A stretch of 7,035 bases of DNA from positions 1 to 7,035 of the forward strand of contig CAIUSQ010000034.1 in NCBI GenBank assembly GCA_903901905.1, in the 5' to 3' direction. A program made the position numbers and the translations under genes. Below the pieces are notes generated by a model. That model was not told the origin of the DNA and made no database searches. It saw only the letters and a list, made by a program, of their open reading frames with translations. The first letter of the stretch is position 1, and every line of letters starts with the position of its first letter. Source of the stretch: an uncultured Actinomycetes bacterium. GTDB taxonomy: Bacteria; Actinomycetota; Actinomycetes; Nanopelagicales; Nanopelagicaceae. This document shows positions 1 through 6,249 of this stretch, one piece after another.

Positions 1-222
1 CTAGGTCTCTCAATTGCATTAATGATTACAAGTACCCTCATGATTCTTTTGGTGCTTCTGCACAAAGGTAAGGGAAGTGGTCTCTCTGACTTATTTGGTG
101 GAGGAATATCTTCCAACTATGGAGGATCTTCAGTAGTAGAGCGAAACCTTGATCGAATAACGATCGTTGCCGGTGGCTTGTGGTTCTCTCTTGTCGTAGC
201 TCTCTCGCTGTTGCTCAAGTAG
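1..222 (+). CDS. secG: Protein translocase subunit SecG, 5'-truncated by the window edge
   Basis: Small membrane subunit of the SecYEG translocon, which helps SecA-driven export across the cytoplasmic membrane. The frame is open from base 1 and gives 73 residues to a TAG stop. It shows a hydrophobic helix (visible residues 1-20), the conserved cytosolic loop HKGKGSGLSDLFGGG, then GGSSVVERNLDR, and a second hydrophobic helix at the C-terminus ending LLLK. This two-helix, Gly-rich-loop layout is that of actinobacterial SecG. An ATG at 22 lies in the frame, but it falls inside the first helix and the upstream codons continue the hydrophobic stretch. The true start is therefore probably a few codons before the window. 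In related genomes secG follows gap-pgk-tpi, so those genes may lie just upstream (inference). rbpA follows in the same direction after 48 bp. Confidence 0.93.
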   Translation, partial: LGLSIALMITSTLMILLVLLHKGKGSGLSDLFGGGISSNYGGSSVVERNLDRITIVAGGLWFSLVVALSLLLK

Positions 223-258
223 TTCAATTCTAAATTCAAAAGATTTTGTAGATTAACT

Positions 259-264
259 AAGGAG
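259..264 (+). promoter_or_regulatory. Shine-Dalgarno sequence of rbpA
   Basis: AAGGAG sits 6 nt before the ATG at 271. It is the strongest ribosome binding site in the window and fixes the rbpA start. I see no convincing separate promoter in the 48-bp secG-rbpA gap, so rbpA may be read from secG transcripts. Confidence 0.85.
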
Positions 265-270
265 TTCAAA

Positions 271-609
271 ATGGCAAGTGCAATTCGTGGAAGTCGTGTT
301 GGTGCTGGCCCAATGGGCGAAGCAGAGCGCGGAGATTCGATTGCTCGTGCCTATGTCTCTTACTGGTGTGCTAACGGACATGAAGTTCGCCCATCTTTTG
401 CAGTTGAAGAGACAGTTGTAATCCCAGCTGAATGGGATTGTCCAAAATGTGGCTACCCTGCTGGTAGAGATCGCAACAATCCGCCGAGCCCAATCAAAAA
501 TGAGCCATACAAGACGCACCTTGCGTACGTGAAAGAGCGACGTACAGATTCAGAGGGCGAAAGACTTTTAGAAGAGGCACTCCGTAGATTACGTGGAGAC
601 GACGAGTAA
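271..609 (+). CDS. rbpA: RNA polymerase-binding protein RbpA, zinc-type
   Basis: Actinobacterial transcription factor that binds RNA polymerase and group 1/2 sigma factors and stabilises the promoter open complex. The 112-residue product has the usual family length of about 110-125. It has an N-terminal tail with the IRGSRVG motif (residues 5-11), a beta-barrel core at about 28-65, a basic, Pro-containing linker at about 66-82, and a C-terminal sigma-interacting helical region containing ERR (89-91). C33, H37, C57 and C60 form a CxxxH...CxxC set matching the zinc site of Streptomyces RbpA, which the mycobacterial protein lacks. The segment before ERR reads THLAYV rather than the THWDML of the classical Streptomyces and Mycobacterium proteins, so this could belong to a paralogous (RbpB-like) branch. 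The ATG start is supported by a good Shine-Dalgarno. The gene converges on pgi with a 6-bp gap. Confidence 0.92.
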   Translation: MASAIRGSRVGAGPMGEAERGDSIARAYVSYWCANGHEVRPSFAVEETVVIPAEWDCPKCGYPAGRDRNNPPSPIKNEPYKTHLAYVKERRTDSEGERLLEEALRRLRGDDE

Positions 610-615
610 GTAATA

Positions 616-2151
616 TTAAAGCGATTTTGCAGAGGCAAGCAAGGCTGCTATTCCTTCTTTTCTTTTCGTAAAGTTAAATCGAAGTAGTGGATACTTTCTT
701 AAGGTTAAAACATTTGCATCGCCCAAGGCTTGTGCAGCGATAAGTGTGCCTAAATCAAATTCGGCGCCAGGGATTTTTATCTCAACTTGGTGATTGCCTG
801 TGATCTGAAGAAAAACCCCGTTTTGTTGCCCGCCTTTATGAAATTGTCCTGTTGAATGTAAAAAACGTGGACCCCAACCAAAAGTGACAGGCCTTTCAGC
901 TTTTTCTGAAAGTATGGATTGAATTTCGGTAAGAGCCGAGTCGTTTGATCTATCTAGATAGGCCATGACAGCGATATACCCATCAGTTGGAACCGATGCT
1001 ATTAAAGTCTTTAGTGCATCTTTAATGCTGGAACTTTTTCCGTATATCTCAACCGCTGCTTCAACATGATCTGCCTTAAAGACGGGTTTTGTCCCATTCC
1101 ACTGCGACAGAAGAGCAGAAGCAGCAACCTTTGCCTCGGTTACATTTGGTTGATTAAAGGGATCCACCTTAAGAGCAAAACAAAGTAGGGAAGTAACCCA
1201 CTCCCAGAGAATAAACTGGGCAGATAGATCAGCCTCTACTATTAAATCTGCATTTCCGCTAAAAGCGACCTTCAAACAATTGCCGAAATGTATATCCTTA
1301 AAATTCCTGACAACGATCGGTAATCTTCCACATTGATTTTTTCCAGTCGATTCGGCAATCAGTTGTTCTATCCAATCACTTAACCCGGGCATTCCGCTGT
1401 CAGAGTCATTGAATGCAATGTATTGATCACTTTGGTATGCGAGCAAAAATGCAATATCACATACAAGATGTGGATCTAGTAGAAAAGATTCCTTGGCATC
1501 GTTTGCTTCATCCAATAAAACCGAAACATCTATGCCGAGTAATGATGCAGGAACAAGTCCAAAGGCGCTGAGAACACTAAATCGACCGCCAACATGAGGA
1601 TCGGCTTTTACTACAGAATATCCATGTTCGTGGAGCTGTTCATCTAAGGGTGAACCAGGATCGGTTACAAAAACCATGTGTGCCGTGGGTTCTAGGGATT
1701 GCTTCCGAAAAGCCTCTTCAAAGATTGATCGATGAGAGATAGTTTCAATGCTCGTGCCTGATTTAGAACTGATAATGACTAAAGTTTTTGCTAAATCATT
1801 TTTCAACGCTCTTTGGACATGATCAGGATCTGTCGAGTCCAAAACAAACAATTGCTTTTGATGAGTTGTCGCAATCACTTCAGGGCCTAAAGAGGATCCA
1901 CCCATTCCGCAAAGTACAAAAGAGGTTTTATCGCGATGTTTTGCCGCGAGAGCATCTAAAGTGGGCAAAAGATCACGCGAATCATTCGGTAGATCTACCC
2001 AATTTAGCCTGATCGCTGCCTCTGCCTCCGCCTGTTTTCCCCAGAGTGTGTTGTCTTTCTTAGCCAATCTTGCATGGGCCTCTAATAAGGCTTTGTACTC
2101 CGGGGAAGATCGATCGATTTTTGCTACAGCGGTACCACTTACTTTAATCAT
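616..2151 (-). CDS. pgi: Glucose-6-phosphate isomerase
   Basis: Cytosolic enzyme interconverting glucose-6-phosphate and fructose-6-phosphate, linking glycolysis with the pentose phosphate pathway. The product is 511 residues with two SIS-type sugar isomerase domains. Visible motifs are GMGGSSLGPEV (82-92), the phosphate-binding loop SSKSGTSIET (128-137), VGGRFSVLSAFG (187-198), WIEQLIAESTGK with the likely catalytic Glu at 267, DPFNQPNVTEAK (330-341), and GPRFLHSTGQFHKGG (427-441) with a candidate active-site His at 432. The sequence resembles the Pgi half of actinobacterial transaldolase/Pgi bifunctional proteins more than E. coli Pgi, but here it is a separate gene. I chose the ATG at 2151 because it makes an ATGA overlap with the tal stop; the open frame extends 14 more codons upstream to 2193, inside tal. 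No Shine-Dalgarno is visible, so translation probably depends on coupling to tal. It is the last gene of the run, ending 6 bp from rbpA. Confidence 0.93.
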   Translation of the reverse strand: MIKVSGTAVAKIDRSSPEYKALLEAHARLAKKDNTLWGKQAEAEAAIRLNWVDLPNDSRDLLPTLDALAAKHRDKTSFVLCGMGGSSLGPEVIATTHQKQLFVLDSTDPDHVQRALKNDLAKTLVIISSKSGTSIETISHRSIFEEAFRKQSLEPTAHMVFVTDPGSPLDEQLHEHGYSVVKADPHVGGRFSVLSAFGLVPASLLGIDVSVLLDEANDAKESFLLDPHLVCDIAFLLAYQSDQYIAFNDSDSGMPGLSDWIEQLIAESTGKNQCGRLPIVVRNFKDIHFGNCLKVAFSGNADLIVEADLSAQFILWEWVTSLLCFALKVDPFNQPNVTEAKVAASALLSQWNGTKPVFKADHVEAAVEIYGKSSSIKDALKTLIASVPTDGYIAVMAYLDRSNDSALTEIQSILSEKAERPVTFGWGPRFLHSTGQFHKGGQQNGVFLQITGNHQVEIKIPGAEFDLGTLIAAQALGDANVLTLRKYPLLRFNFTKRKEGIAALLASAKSL

Positions 2152-3233
2152 GATTGCAGAGCAGCTTCGACATTTTTTTGAAGTTCTTTCCAAGCCTGTG
2201 CAAATTTCTTAACTCCATCAACCTCAAGTTCAGTAGTGACATTATCGAGTGAAACATTTACATCAGATAATCCCTTGAGAACTTGTACTGCTTGTTGGTA
2301 ATTTCCCCTAACAGTGTCACCACGTAGAACCCCGTGATCAATGAACGCATCTAGTGTGGATTGCGGCATCGTGTTCACGGTATCTGGAGCTATTAGCTCC
2401 ACCACATAGTGCGTATCTGGATATGAAGGATCCTTCACTCCAGTTGAAGCCCATAATGGTCTTTGTTTGTGGGCACCTTTGGATTCGAACGCCTTCCATG
2501 ATGGTGAATTAAATTTTTCTTCAAATAATTGATAAGCCAAATGAGCGTTGGCAATAGCTGCCTTGCCCAATAGCGATAACGCTTGAGGTGATCCTATTTC
2601 CTTTAGTTGGGTATCAATTGAAGAATCAATTCTGCTGATGAAGAATGATGCGACCGAATGTATTTTTGATGGATTGCTGCACTCTTGTACGCCTTTCATG
2701 TATGCATCAATTACCTGCCCATATCGTTTTATTGAAAAAATCAATGTTACGTTAACGCTAATTCCAGCTGCCAAGAGAGCTGTGATTGCTGGCAACCCTT
2801 CGATCGTTGCTGGCACTTTAATCATCACATTGGCTCTGTCGATTATTTTCCAGAGCTTTTGACCAGCATCTATGGTTGCTTGCGTGTCATGTGCAAGGGT
2901 TGGGTCTACTTCAATACTCACGCGACCGTCTATTCCCTTACTATTCTTAAATATTGGATACAAAAGATCACAAGCCGCGCGAACATCATCTGTCGTCAAT
3001 TTTTCTATAACGTCATCAACGGTAGATCCCTTCATAAGGTTGATGTCCTTGGAATACTCAGAGCCAGAACTTATTGCTGAACTAAATATGCTGGGATTTG
3101 TTGTAACACCCACAACGGCCGATGTAGCGATTCGTGAGGGTAGAGAATGAGAATCTGAGCCGGTAATTTTTGCTCTAGATAAATCATCGAGCCAGATGGA
3201 AGTTGGACAATTCATCAGTTCATCTAAGTTCAC
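2148..3233 (-). CDS. tal: Transaldolase
   Basis: Cytosolic enzyme of the non-oxidative pentose phosphate pathway. It moves a dihydroxyacetone unit between sedoheptulose-7-phosphate and glyceraldehyde-3-phosphate, giving erythrose-4-phosphate and fructose-6-phosphate. The 361-residue product matches the actinobacterial long-form transaldolases (about 370 residues). It shows WLDDLSR (14-20), VGVTTNPSIF (41-50), GRVSIEVDP (103-111), and MIKVPAT (137-143) with the Schiff-base lysine at K139. GISVNVTLIFS and KIHSVASFFISR follow. The start is GTG at 3233, which forms GTGA with the tkt stop. It is backed by AAGGGGA (3247-3241, minus strand) seven bases upstream. An internal ATG at codon 7 is possible but less well placed. 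The stop overlaps the pgi start by 4 nt. Together with tkt and pgi it forms a sugar-phosphate interconversion operon. Confidence 0.95.
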   Translation of the reverse strand: MNLDELMNCPTSIWLDDLSRAKITGSDSHSLPSRIATSAVVGVTTNPSIFSSAISSGSEYSKDINLMKGSTVDDVIEKLTTDDVRAACDLLYPIFKNSKGIDGRVSIEVDPTLAHDTQATIDAGQKLWKIIDRANVMIKVPATIEGLPAITALLAAGISVNVTLIFSIKRYGQVIDAYMKGVQECSNPSKIHSVASFFISRIDSSIDTQLKEIGSPQALSLLGKAAIANAHLAYQLFEEKFNSPSWKAFESKGAHKQRPLWASTGVKDPSYPDTHYVVELIAPDTVNTMPQSTLDAFIDHGVLRGDTVRGNYQQAVQVLKGLSDVNVSLDNVTTELEVDGVKKFAQAWKELQKNVEAALQS

Positions 3234-5275
3234 TTAAGAATCCCCTTAACTTGGGCGACTACATTGTCCACGGAAAATCCAAACTCTTTGAAGAGTTTTT
3301 TTGCATCCGCTGATGCTCCGTAATGTTCTAGTGATATGGCCAATCCTTTATCACCGATGTATTTATGCCATCCCTGCGAAATTCCCACCTCAATACTTAC
3401 TTTGATGACACCAGGGGAGAGCACGCTATCTTTGTAACTTTGATTCTGCTCATCAAACCATTCAAGGCATGGCGCACTTACAACTCTTACTTGCACCCCT
3501 TGCGATTCAAGGGCAATCGCAGAATCGATTGCAAGACTAACTTCAGAACCAGTTGCAATTAGTATCACGGAGGGTTTATCTGCATCTTTTAATACATATG
3601 CACCTTTTGAAACATTGTCGGCAGAGTTATAAATACTGCGATCTAGAACCGGCAAATTTTGGCGAGAGAGCAAAATGCCTACGGGGCGATTACGTCTAAT
3701 TATTGTTTTCCATGCCTGCGCAACTTCGTTTGCATCTCCAGGGCGCACTACATCCAAGCCAGGAATAGCTCGCAATGCGGCAAAATGTTCAATCGGTTGG
3801 TGAGTTGGCCCATCTTCACCGACTCCAATTGAATCGTGTGTCCACACAAAAATAGAACCAATATTCATTAATGCCGCTAATCGCACGGCTGGGCGCATGT
3901 AGTCACTAAATACTGCAAAAGTTCCACCAAAACTGCGCGTTAATCCATGAAGTGTTATTCCGTTGAGGATTGCACCCATTGCATGCTCTCTAATTCCAAA
4001 GTGAATAATGCGACCATAGGGATTTGCATTGGCAATTGAACTTGTAGTAGGTAGGAAAGATTGCGCGCCTTTAATACTTGTATTGTTTGACCCAGCCAAA
4101 TCGGCAGATCCACCCCAAAACTCCGGTAGCTGTTCTGCGATTGCATTGATAACTTCACCCGAAGCTGCGCGAGTAGCTAAATCTTTCCCTGGCGCAAAGA
4201 CCGGAATGTCTCGATCCCAATTACTTGGTAATTCCTTTTTCCTCAAGCGCGCCAACAATGCAGCTTTTTCTGGCTGAGCCGCTTTCCAAGTTTCAAAGGA
4301 TTTCTCCCATGCAATTCTGTTAGTAGCGCTACGTTCCTTTACCTTTCGGGCATGGGCTAGCACCTCGGCAGGCATTGCAAAATCTTCCTCAGGATTTAAA
4401 CCTAGAACTTGCTTCGTGGCCTTTATCTCGTCGGCTCCTAGCGCAGAACCATGTGAAGCAGCTGTTCCCTGCGCCTTTGGTGCAGGCCATGCAATTACAG
4501 ATTTTAATCGAATCAATGTTGGTCGGATCAATTCAGCCTTTGCTGAATTCATAGCCGCATCAAGTGCAACAAGATCGACATCACCATTTGCCTGTGCTAC
4601 TACGTCGATGACATGCCAACCATATGCGACGTATCTGGCTGAAACATCTTCAGTAAAAGCATTATGCGTATCACCTTCAATTGAAATTCTGTTGTCATCA
4701 TAAATAACGTTGAGAGATCCAAGGTTTTGTGTGCCAGCTAATGAAGATGCCTCAGCACTAACACCTTCTTGTAAGTCTCCATCCGAACAGATAACCCAGA
4801 TGCGGTGATCGAAAATTGACTGCGATTGCGGTGTATTTGGATCGAGCAAACCTCGCTCAAATCGAGCCGCCATCGCCATACCTACCGCGGTTGCAACACC
4901 TTGACCTAATGGACCAGTCGTCATCTCGACTCCCGCAGTATGACCAAACTCTGGATGTCCAGGAGTAAGAGAACCCCATGTTCTAAAGCTTTCTAAATCT
5001 TTCATCTCTAGCCCATAGCCGCTTAAGTAGAGTTGAATGTACAAAGTCAGTGAAGAGTGGCCACATGAAAGGATAAAACGATCACGGCCAAGCCATTGTG
5101 AATCGGAAGGATCGTGAACTAAATGTCGTTGAAAAAGTGTGTATGCAACTGGCGCAAGAGACATTGCAGTGCCTGGATGTCCATTTCCTACCTTCTGAAC
5201 CGCATCGGCAGCTAGAGCTCTTGCATATGAAACAGCCCGATCATCAAGGTTTGTCCAACCCGCTGGTGTACTCAT
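3230..5275 (-). CDS. tkt: Transketolase
   Basis: Thiamine-diphosphate enzyme that transfers two-carbon ketol units in the non-oxidative pentose phosphate pathway. It makes xylulose-5-phosphate and ribose-5-phosphate, or erythrose-4-phosphate, interchangeable with glycolytic sugars. The product is 681 residues, full length for the family. Domain order is usual. The N-terminal TPP (PP) domain carries NGHPGTAMSLAP (31-42), CGHSS (71-75), PGHPEFGHTAGVE (105-117), GPLGQG (121-126), SDGDLQEG (164-171, the Mg/TPP motif with the first Gly replaced by Ser, as in mycobacterial Tkt) and YDDNR (192-196). The Pyr domain carries FGIREHAMG (426-434) with catalytic Glu430. GEDGPTHQPIEH (486-497) and a C-terminal domain with ATGSEVSLA (574-582) follow. 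I chose the ATG at 5275 because it forms ATGA with the ctaA stop. The open frame reaches an ATG at 5329, but those 18 extra residues lie inside ctaA and look unlike a transketolase N-terminus. The stop overlaps the tal GTG. Confidence 0.96.
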   Translation of the reverse strand: MSTPAGWTNLDDRAVSYARALAADAVQKVGNGHPGTAMSLAPVAYTLFQRHLVHDPSDSQWLGRDRFILSCGHSSLTLYIQLYLSGYGLEMKDLESFRTWGSLTPGHPEFGHTAGVEMTTGPLGQGVATAVGMAMAARFERGLLDPNTPQSQSIFDHRIWVICSDGDLQEGVSAEASSLAGTQNLGSLNVIYDDNRISIEGDTHNAFTEDVSARYVAYGWHVIDVVAQANGDVDLVALDAAMNSAKAELIRPTLIRLKSVIAWPAPKAQGTAASHGSALGADEIKATKQVLGLNPEEDFAMPAEVLAHARKVKERSATNRIAWEKSFETWKAAQPEKAALLARLRKKELPSNWDRDIPVFAPGKDLATRAASGEVINAIAEQLPEFWGGSADLAGSNNTSIKGAQSFLPTTSSIANANPYGRIIHFGIREHAMGAILNGITLHGLTRSFGGTFAVFSDYMRPAVRLAALMNIGSIFVWTHDSIGVGEDGPTHQPIEHFAALRAIPGLDVVRPGDANEVAQAWKTIIRRNRPVGILLSRQNLPVLDRSIYNSADNVSKGAYVLKDADKPSVILIATGSEVSLAIDSAIALESQGVQVRVVSAPCLEWFDEQNQSYKDSVLSPGVIKVSIEVGISQGWHKYIGDKGLAISLEHYGASADAKKLFKEFGFSVDNVVAQVKGILK
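3241..3247 (-). promoter_or_regulatory. Shine-Dalgarno sequence of tal
   Basis: On the minus strand AAGGGGA lies inside the last codons of tkt, 7 nt before the GTG at 3233. It decides for the GTG start and suggests tal can recruit its own ribosomes as well as those finishing tkt. Confidence 0.7.
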
Positions 5276-6168
5276 TTTGCATCCATTCTTATCCTCGACG
5301 ATTGAAACACTCTCCATGCACTTATCCAAAGAACTGCAGCGCCCAATAGGTGTAGACCAACTATTAGCGCAGGTACCCCTAAGAAATATTGAACATAGCC
5401 GATAATGCCTTGTGCAAGAGCGATTATTGTGAATGTTCGAAGTTTGATTTTGGTTTGAGCCGATGTGCCAACTGCAACAAAGAAAGCGATAGTTACACCA
5501 AACAGAAAAATCACAAAGTCAGCGTGCAGAATTGCGACAGTTCGAATATCAAATGTAAAACGCTCAGCTTGTGCATCGCCAGCATGAGGACCAGAGCCAG
5601 TTACCACCGTGCCAAGAATCATTACTAAAAACACAATCAAGACATGCAAGATAGCAAGTGATCTCGTTAATTTGCTGGTTTCGATATTGATTGAGGGTTC
5701 AAATCTACGAATGTGAATTGATGTAGCTCCGGCTATCAGGACCATCGAGAGCAAGAGATGCAAGGCAACAGTGATTGGATGTAAACCTGTAAGGACAGTA
5801 ATTCCGCCTAGAATTCCTTGACCAAAAATTCCTAAAAACTGTCCAACAGCTAATGAACGAAGGTCTCGTCTTCCACTTTTTAACACAGTTACAATGAGCA
5901 CCAAGGAGGCTAGAACGAGTGCGAAGGTCAGCATTCGATTTCCAAATTCAATCCAAACATTAAGTACTGGTTCGGCTTGATGGGGAACCGGGGTGTAAGA
6001 ACCTGGCGTGCATTCTGGCCATGTAGGACAGCCAAGGCCCGAGCCTGTTAACCGAACCGCTCCACCTGTTACAACAAGGGCGGCCTGCAGAAAAAGAAGG
6101 ACGGTACTAGCGGGAATGAGAATCCTCGCAGCCGAAAATCTGGGCCTTGCCTCTGCGGAACGGGACAT
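5272..6168 (-). CDS. ctaA: Heme A synthase, COX15/CtaA family
   Basis: Integral membrane enzyme that oxidises the C8 methyl of heme O to the formyl group of heme A, the cofactor of aa3-type cytochrome oxidase. The 298-residue product shows about eight hydrophobic segments (roughly 15-37, 76-97, 108-126, 131-150, 170-190, 211-233, 243-262, 266-287), the two four-helix halves typical of the family. The first extracytoplasmic loop has TGSGLGCPTWPEC with Cys47 and Cys53, like the Cys pair of Bacillus-type CtaA. Candidate heme ligands are H130 or H137 in the N-half and H215 and H273 in the C-half. Helix II reads EFGNR (74-78), with Glu74 kept but Asn where Bacillus has a ligand His. The ATG start has no Shine-Dalgarno, so the mRNA may be leaderless or nearly so. 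It is the first gene of the ctaA-tkt-tal-pgi run, and no ctaB lies beside it. Confidence 0.92.
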   Translation of the reverse strand: MSRSAEARPRFSAARILIPASTVLLFLQAALVVTGGAVRLTGSGLGCPTWPECTPGSYTPVPHQAEPVLNVWIEFGNRMLTFALVLASLVLIVTVLKSGRRDLRSLAVGQFLGIFGQGILGGITVLTGLHPITVALHLLLSMVLIAGATSIHIRRFEPSINIETSKLTRSLAILHVLIVFLVMILGTVVTGSGPHAGDAQAERFTFDIRTVAILHADFVIFLFGVTIAFFVAVGTSAQTKIKLRTFTIIALAQGIIGYVQYFLGVPALIVGLHLLGAAVLWISAWRVFQSSRIRMDAK

Positions 6169-6174
6169 GGGTCA

Positions 6175-6208
6175 AGCCTATTGACTGCAAGGGTTGGCGC
6201 GTTCCAAC
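6175..6208 (-). promoter_or_regulatory. Candidate ctaA operon promoter
   Basis: On the minus strand TTGGAA (6208-6203) and GTCAAT (6185-6180) are 17 nt apart and would start transcription about 5 nt before the ctaA ATG. An alternative -10, TAGGCT (6180-6175), lies exactly 6 nt before the ATG but has no good -35. The matches are weak; only the location and the missing Shine-Dalgarno support the call. Confidence 0.3.
6193..6208. repeat. Inverted repeat GTTGG-N6-CCAAC
   Basis: Perfect 5-bp arms (6193-6197 and 6204-6208) flank CGCGTT. It overlaps the candidate -35 of ctaA, so it could be an operator for the metabolic operon, or a second site for SufR. The arms are short enough that chance is possible. 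Confidence 0.4.
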
Positions 6209-6243
6209 TGGCAAGAGGTGTCGAATTACGACACAATAGTGTT
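6208..6243 (+). promoter_or_regulatory. Candidate sufR promoter
   Basis: CTGGCA (6208-6213, four of six matches to TTGACA), an 18-nt spacer and CACAAT (6232-6237, four of six matches to TATAAT) would start transcription at about 6244, which is the G of an in-frame GTG. An overlapping TAGTGT (6238-6243, of the TANNNT type) would instead start at about the ATG at 6250. Either reading gives a leaderless mRNA. Both -10 candidates lie within the inverted repeat at 6229-6244. The assignment rests on weak consensus matches. Confidence 0.4.
6218..6234. repeat. Inverted repeat GTGTCG-N5-CGACAC, candidate operator
   Basis: Perfect 6-bp arms (6218-6223 and 6229-6234) surround AATTA, a 17-bp near-palindrome with an arm-to-arm distance of 11 bp. 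It lies between the candidate -35 and -10 of sufR, a position suited to repression by a dimeric winged-helix protein. It shares its right arm with the next repeat. Confidence 0.55.
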
Positions 6244-6244
6244 G
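6229..6244. repeat. Inverted repeat CGACAC-N4-GTGTTG, candidate SufR operator
   Basis: The arms match at 5 of 6 positions with a perfect inner ACAC-AATA-GTGT core (6231-6242). It covers both candidate -10 elements and the first base of the possible GTG start of sufR. ACAC...TGTG-type inverted repeats are reported for mycobacterial SufR, but the spacing is not identical, so the assignment is inferred. Confidence 0.5.
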
Positions 6245-6249
6245 TGAAA

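Larger units (their letters stand above)
6169..6249. promoter_or_regulatory. Divergent control region between ctaA and sufR
   Basis: This 81-bp gap must contain the promoters for both the minus-strand metabolic operon and the plus-strand suf operon. It is packed with short inverted repeats: GTTGG/CCAAC, GTGTCG/CGACAC and CGACAC/GTGTTG (see separate entries). No Shine-Dalgarno precedes either start codon, which fits leaderless or near-leaderless transcripts, common in actinobacteria. SufR of other actinobacteria represses its own operon through an inverted repeat at its promoter, so at least one repeat here is probably its operator (inference). Confidence 0.75.

Noticed and set aside
249..254. 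TAGATT as a -10 element of an rbpA promoter
   Set aside because: No matching -35 lies at 16-18 nt, and transcription would start within the Shine-Dalgarno, which would destroy it.
2148..2193. Upstream ATG at 2193 extending Pgi by 14 residues
   Set aside because: It lies inside tal, adds a Cys/Lys/Ser-rich segment with no family resemblance, and the ATG at 2151 gives the standard 4-nt overlap.
4416..4703. Plus-strand open frames inside tkt (also 4029-4277, 5098-5349) and inside pgi and tal
   Set aside because: They lie antisense to clearly conserved genes, have no ribosome binding sites, and their translations look like nothing known.
5272..5329. Upstream ATG at 5329 extending transketolase by 18 residues
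   Set aside because: The extension lies wholly inside ctaA, does not resemble a transketolase N-terminus, and would break the ATGA overlap seen at the other junctions.
6181..6186. TTGACT as a -35 element for sufR
   Set aside because: No acceptable -10 lies 16-19 nt downstream on the plus strand.
6181..6249. TTG at 6181 as the sufR start (253 residues)
   Set aside because: It has no ribosome binding site, and the extra segment is the intergenic region with the inverted repeats and promoter candidates.
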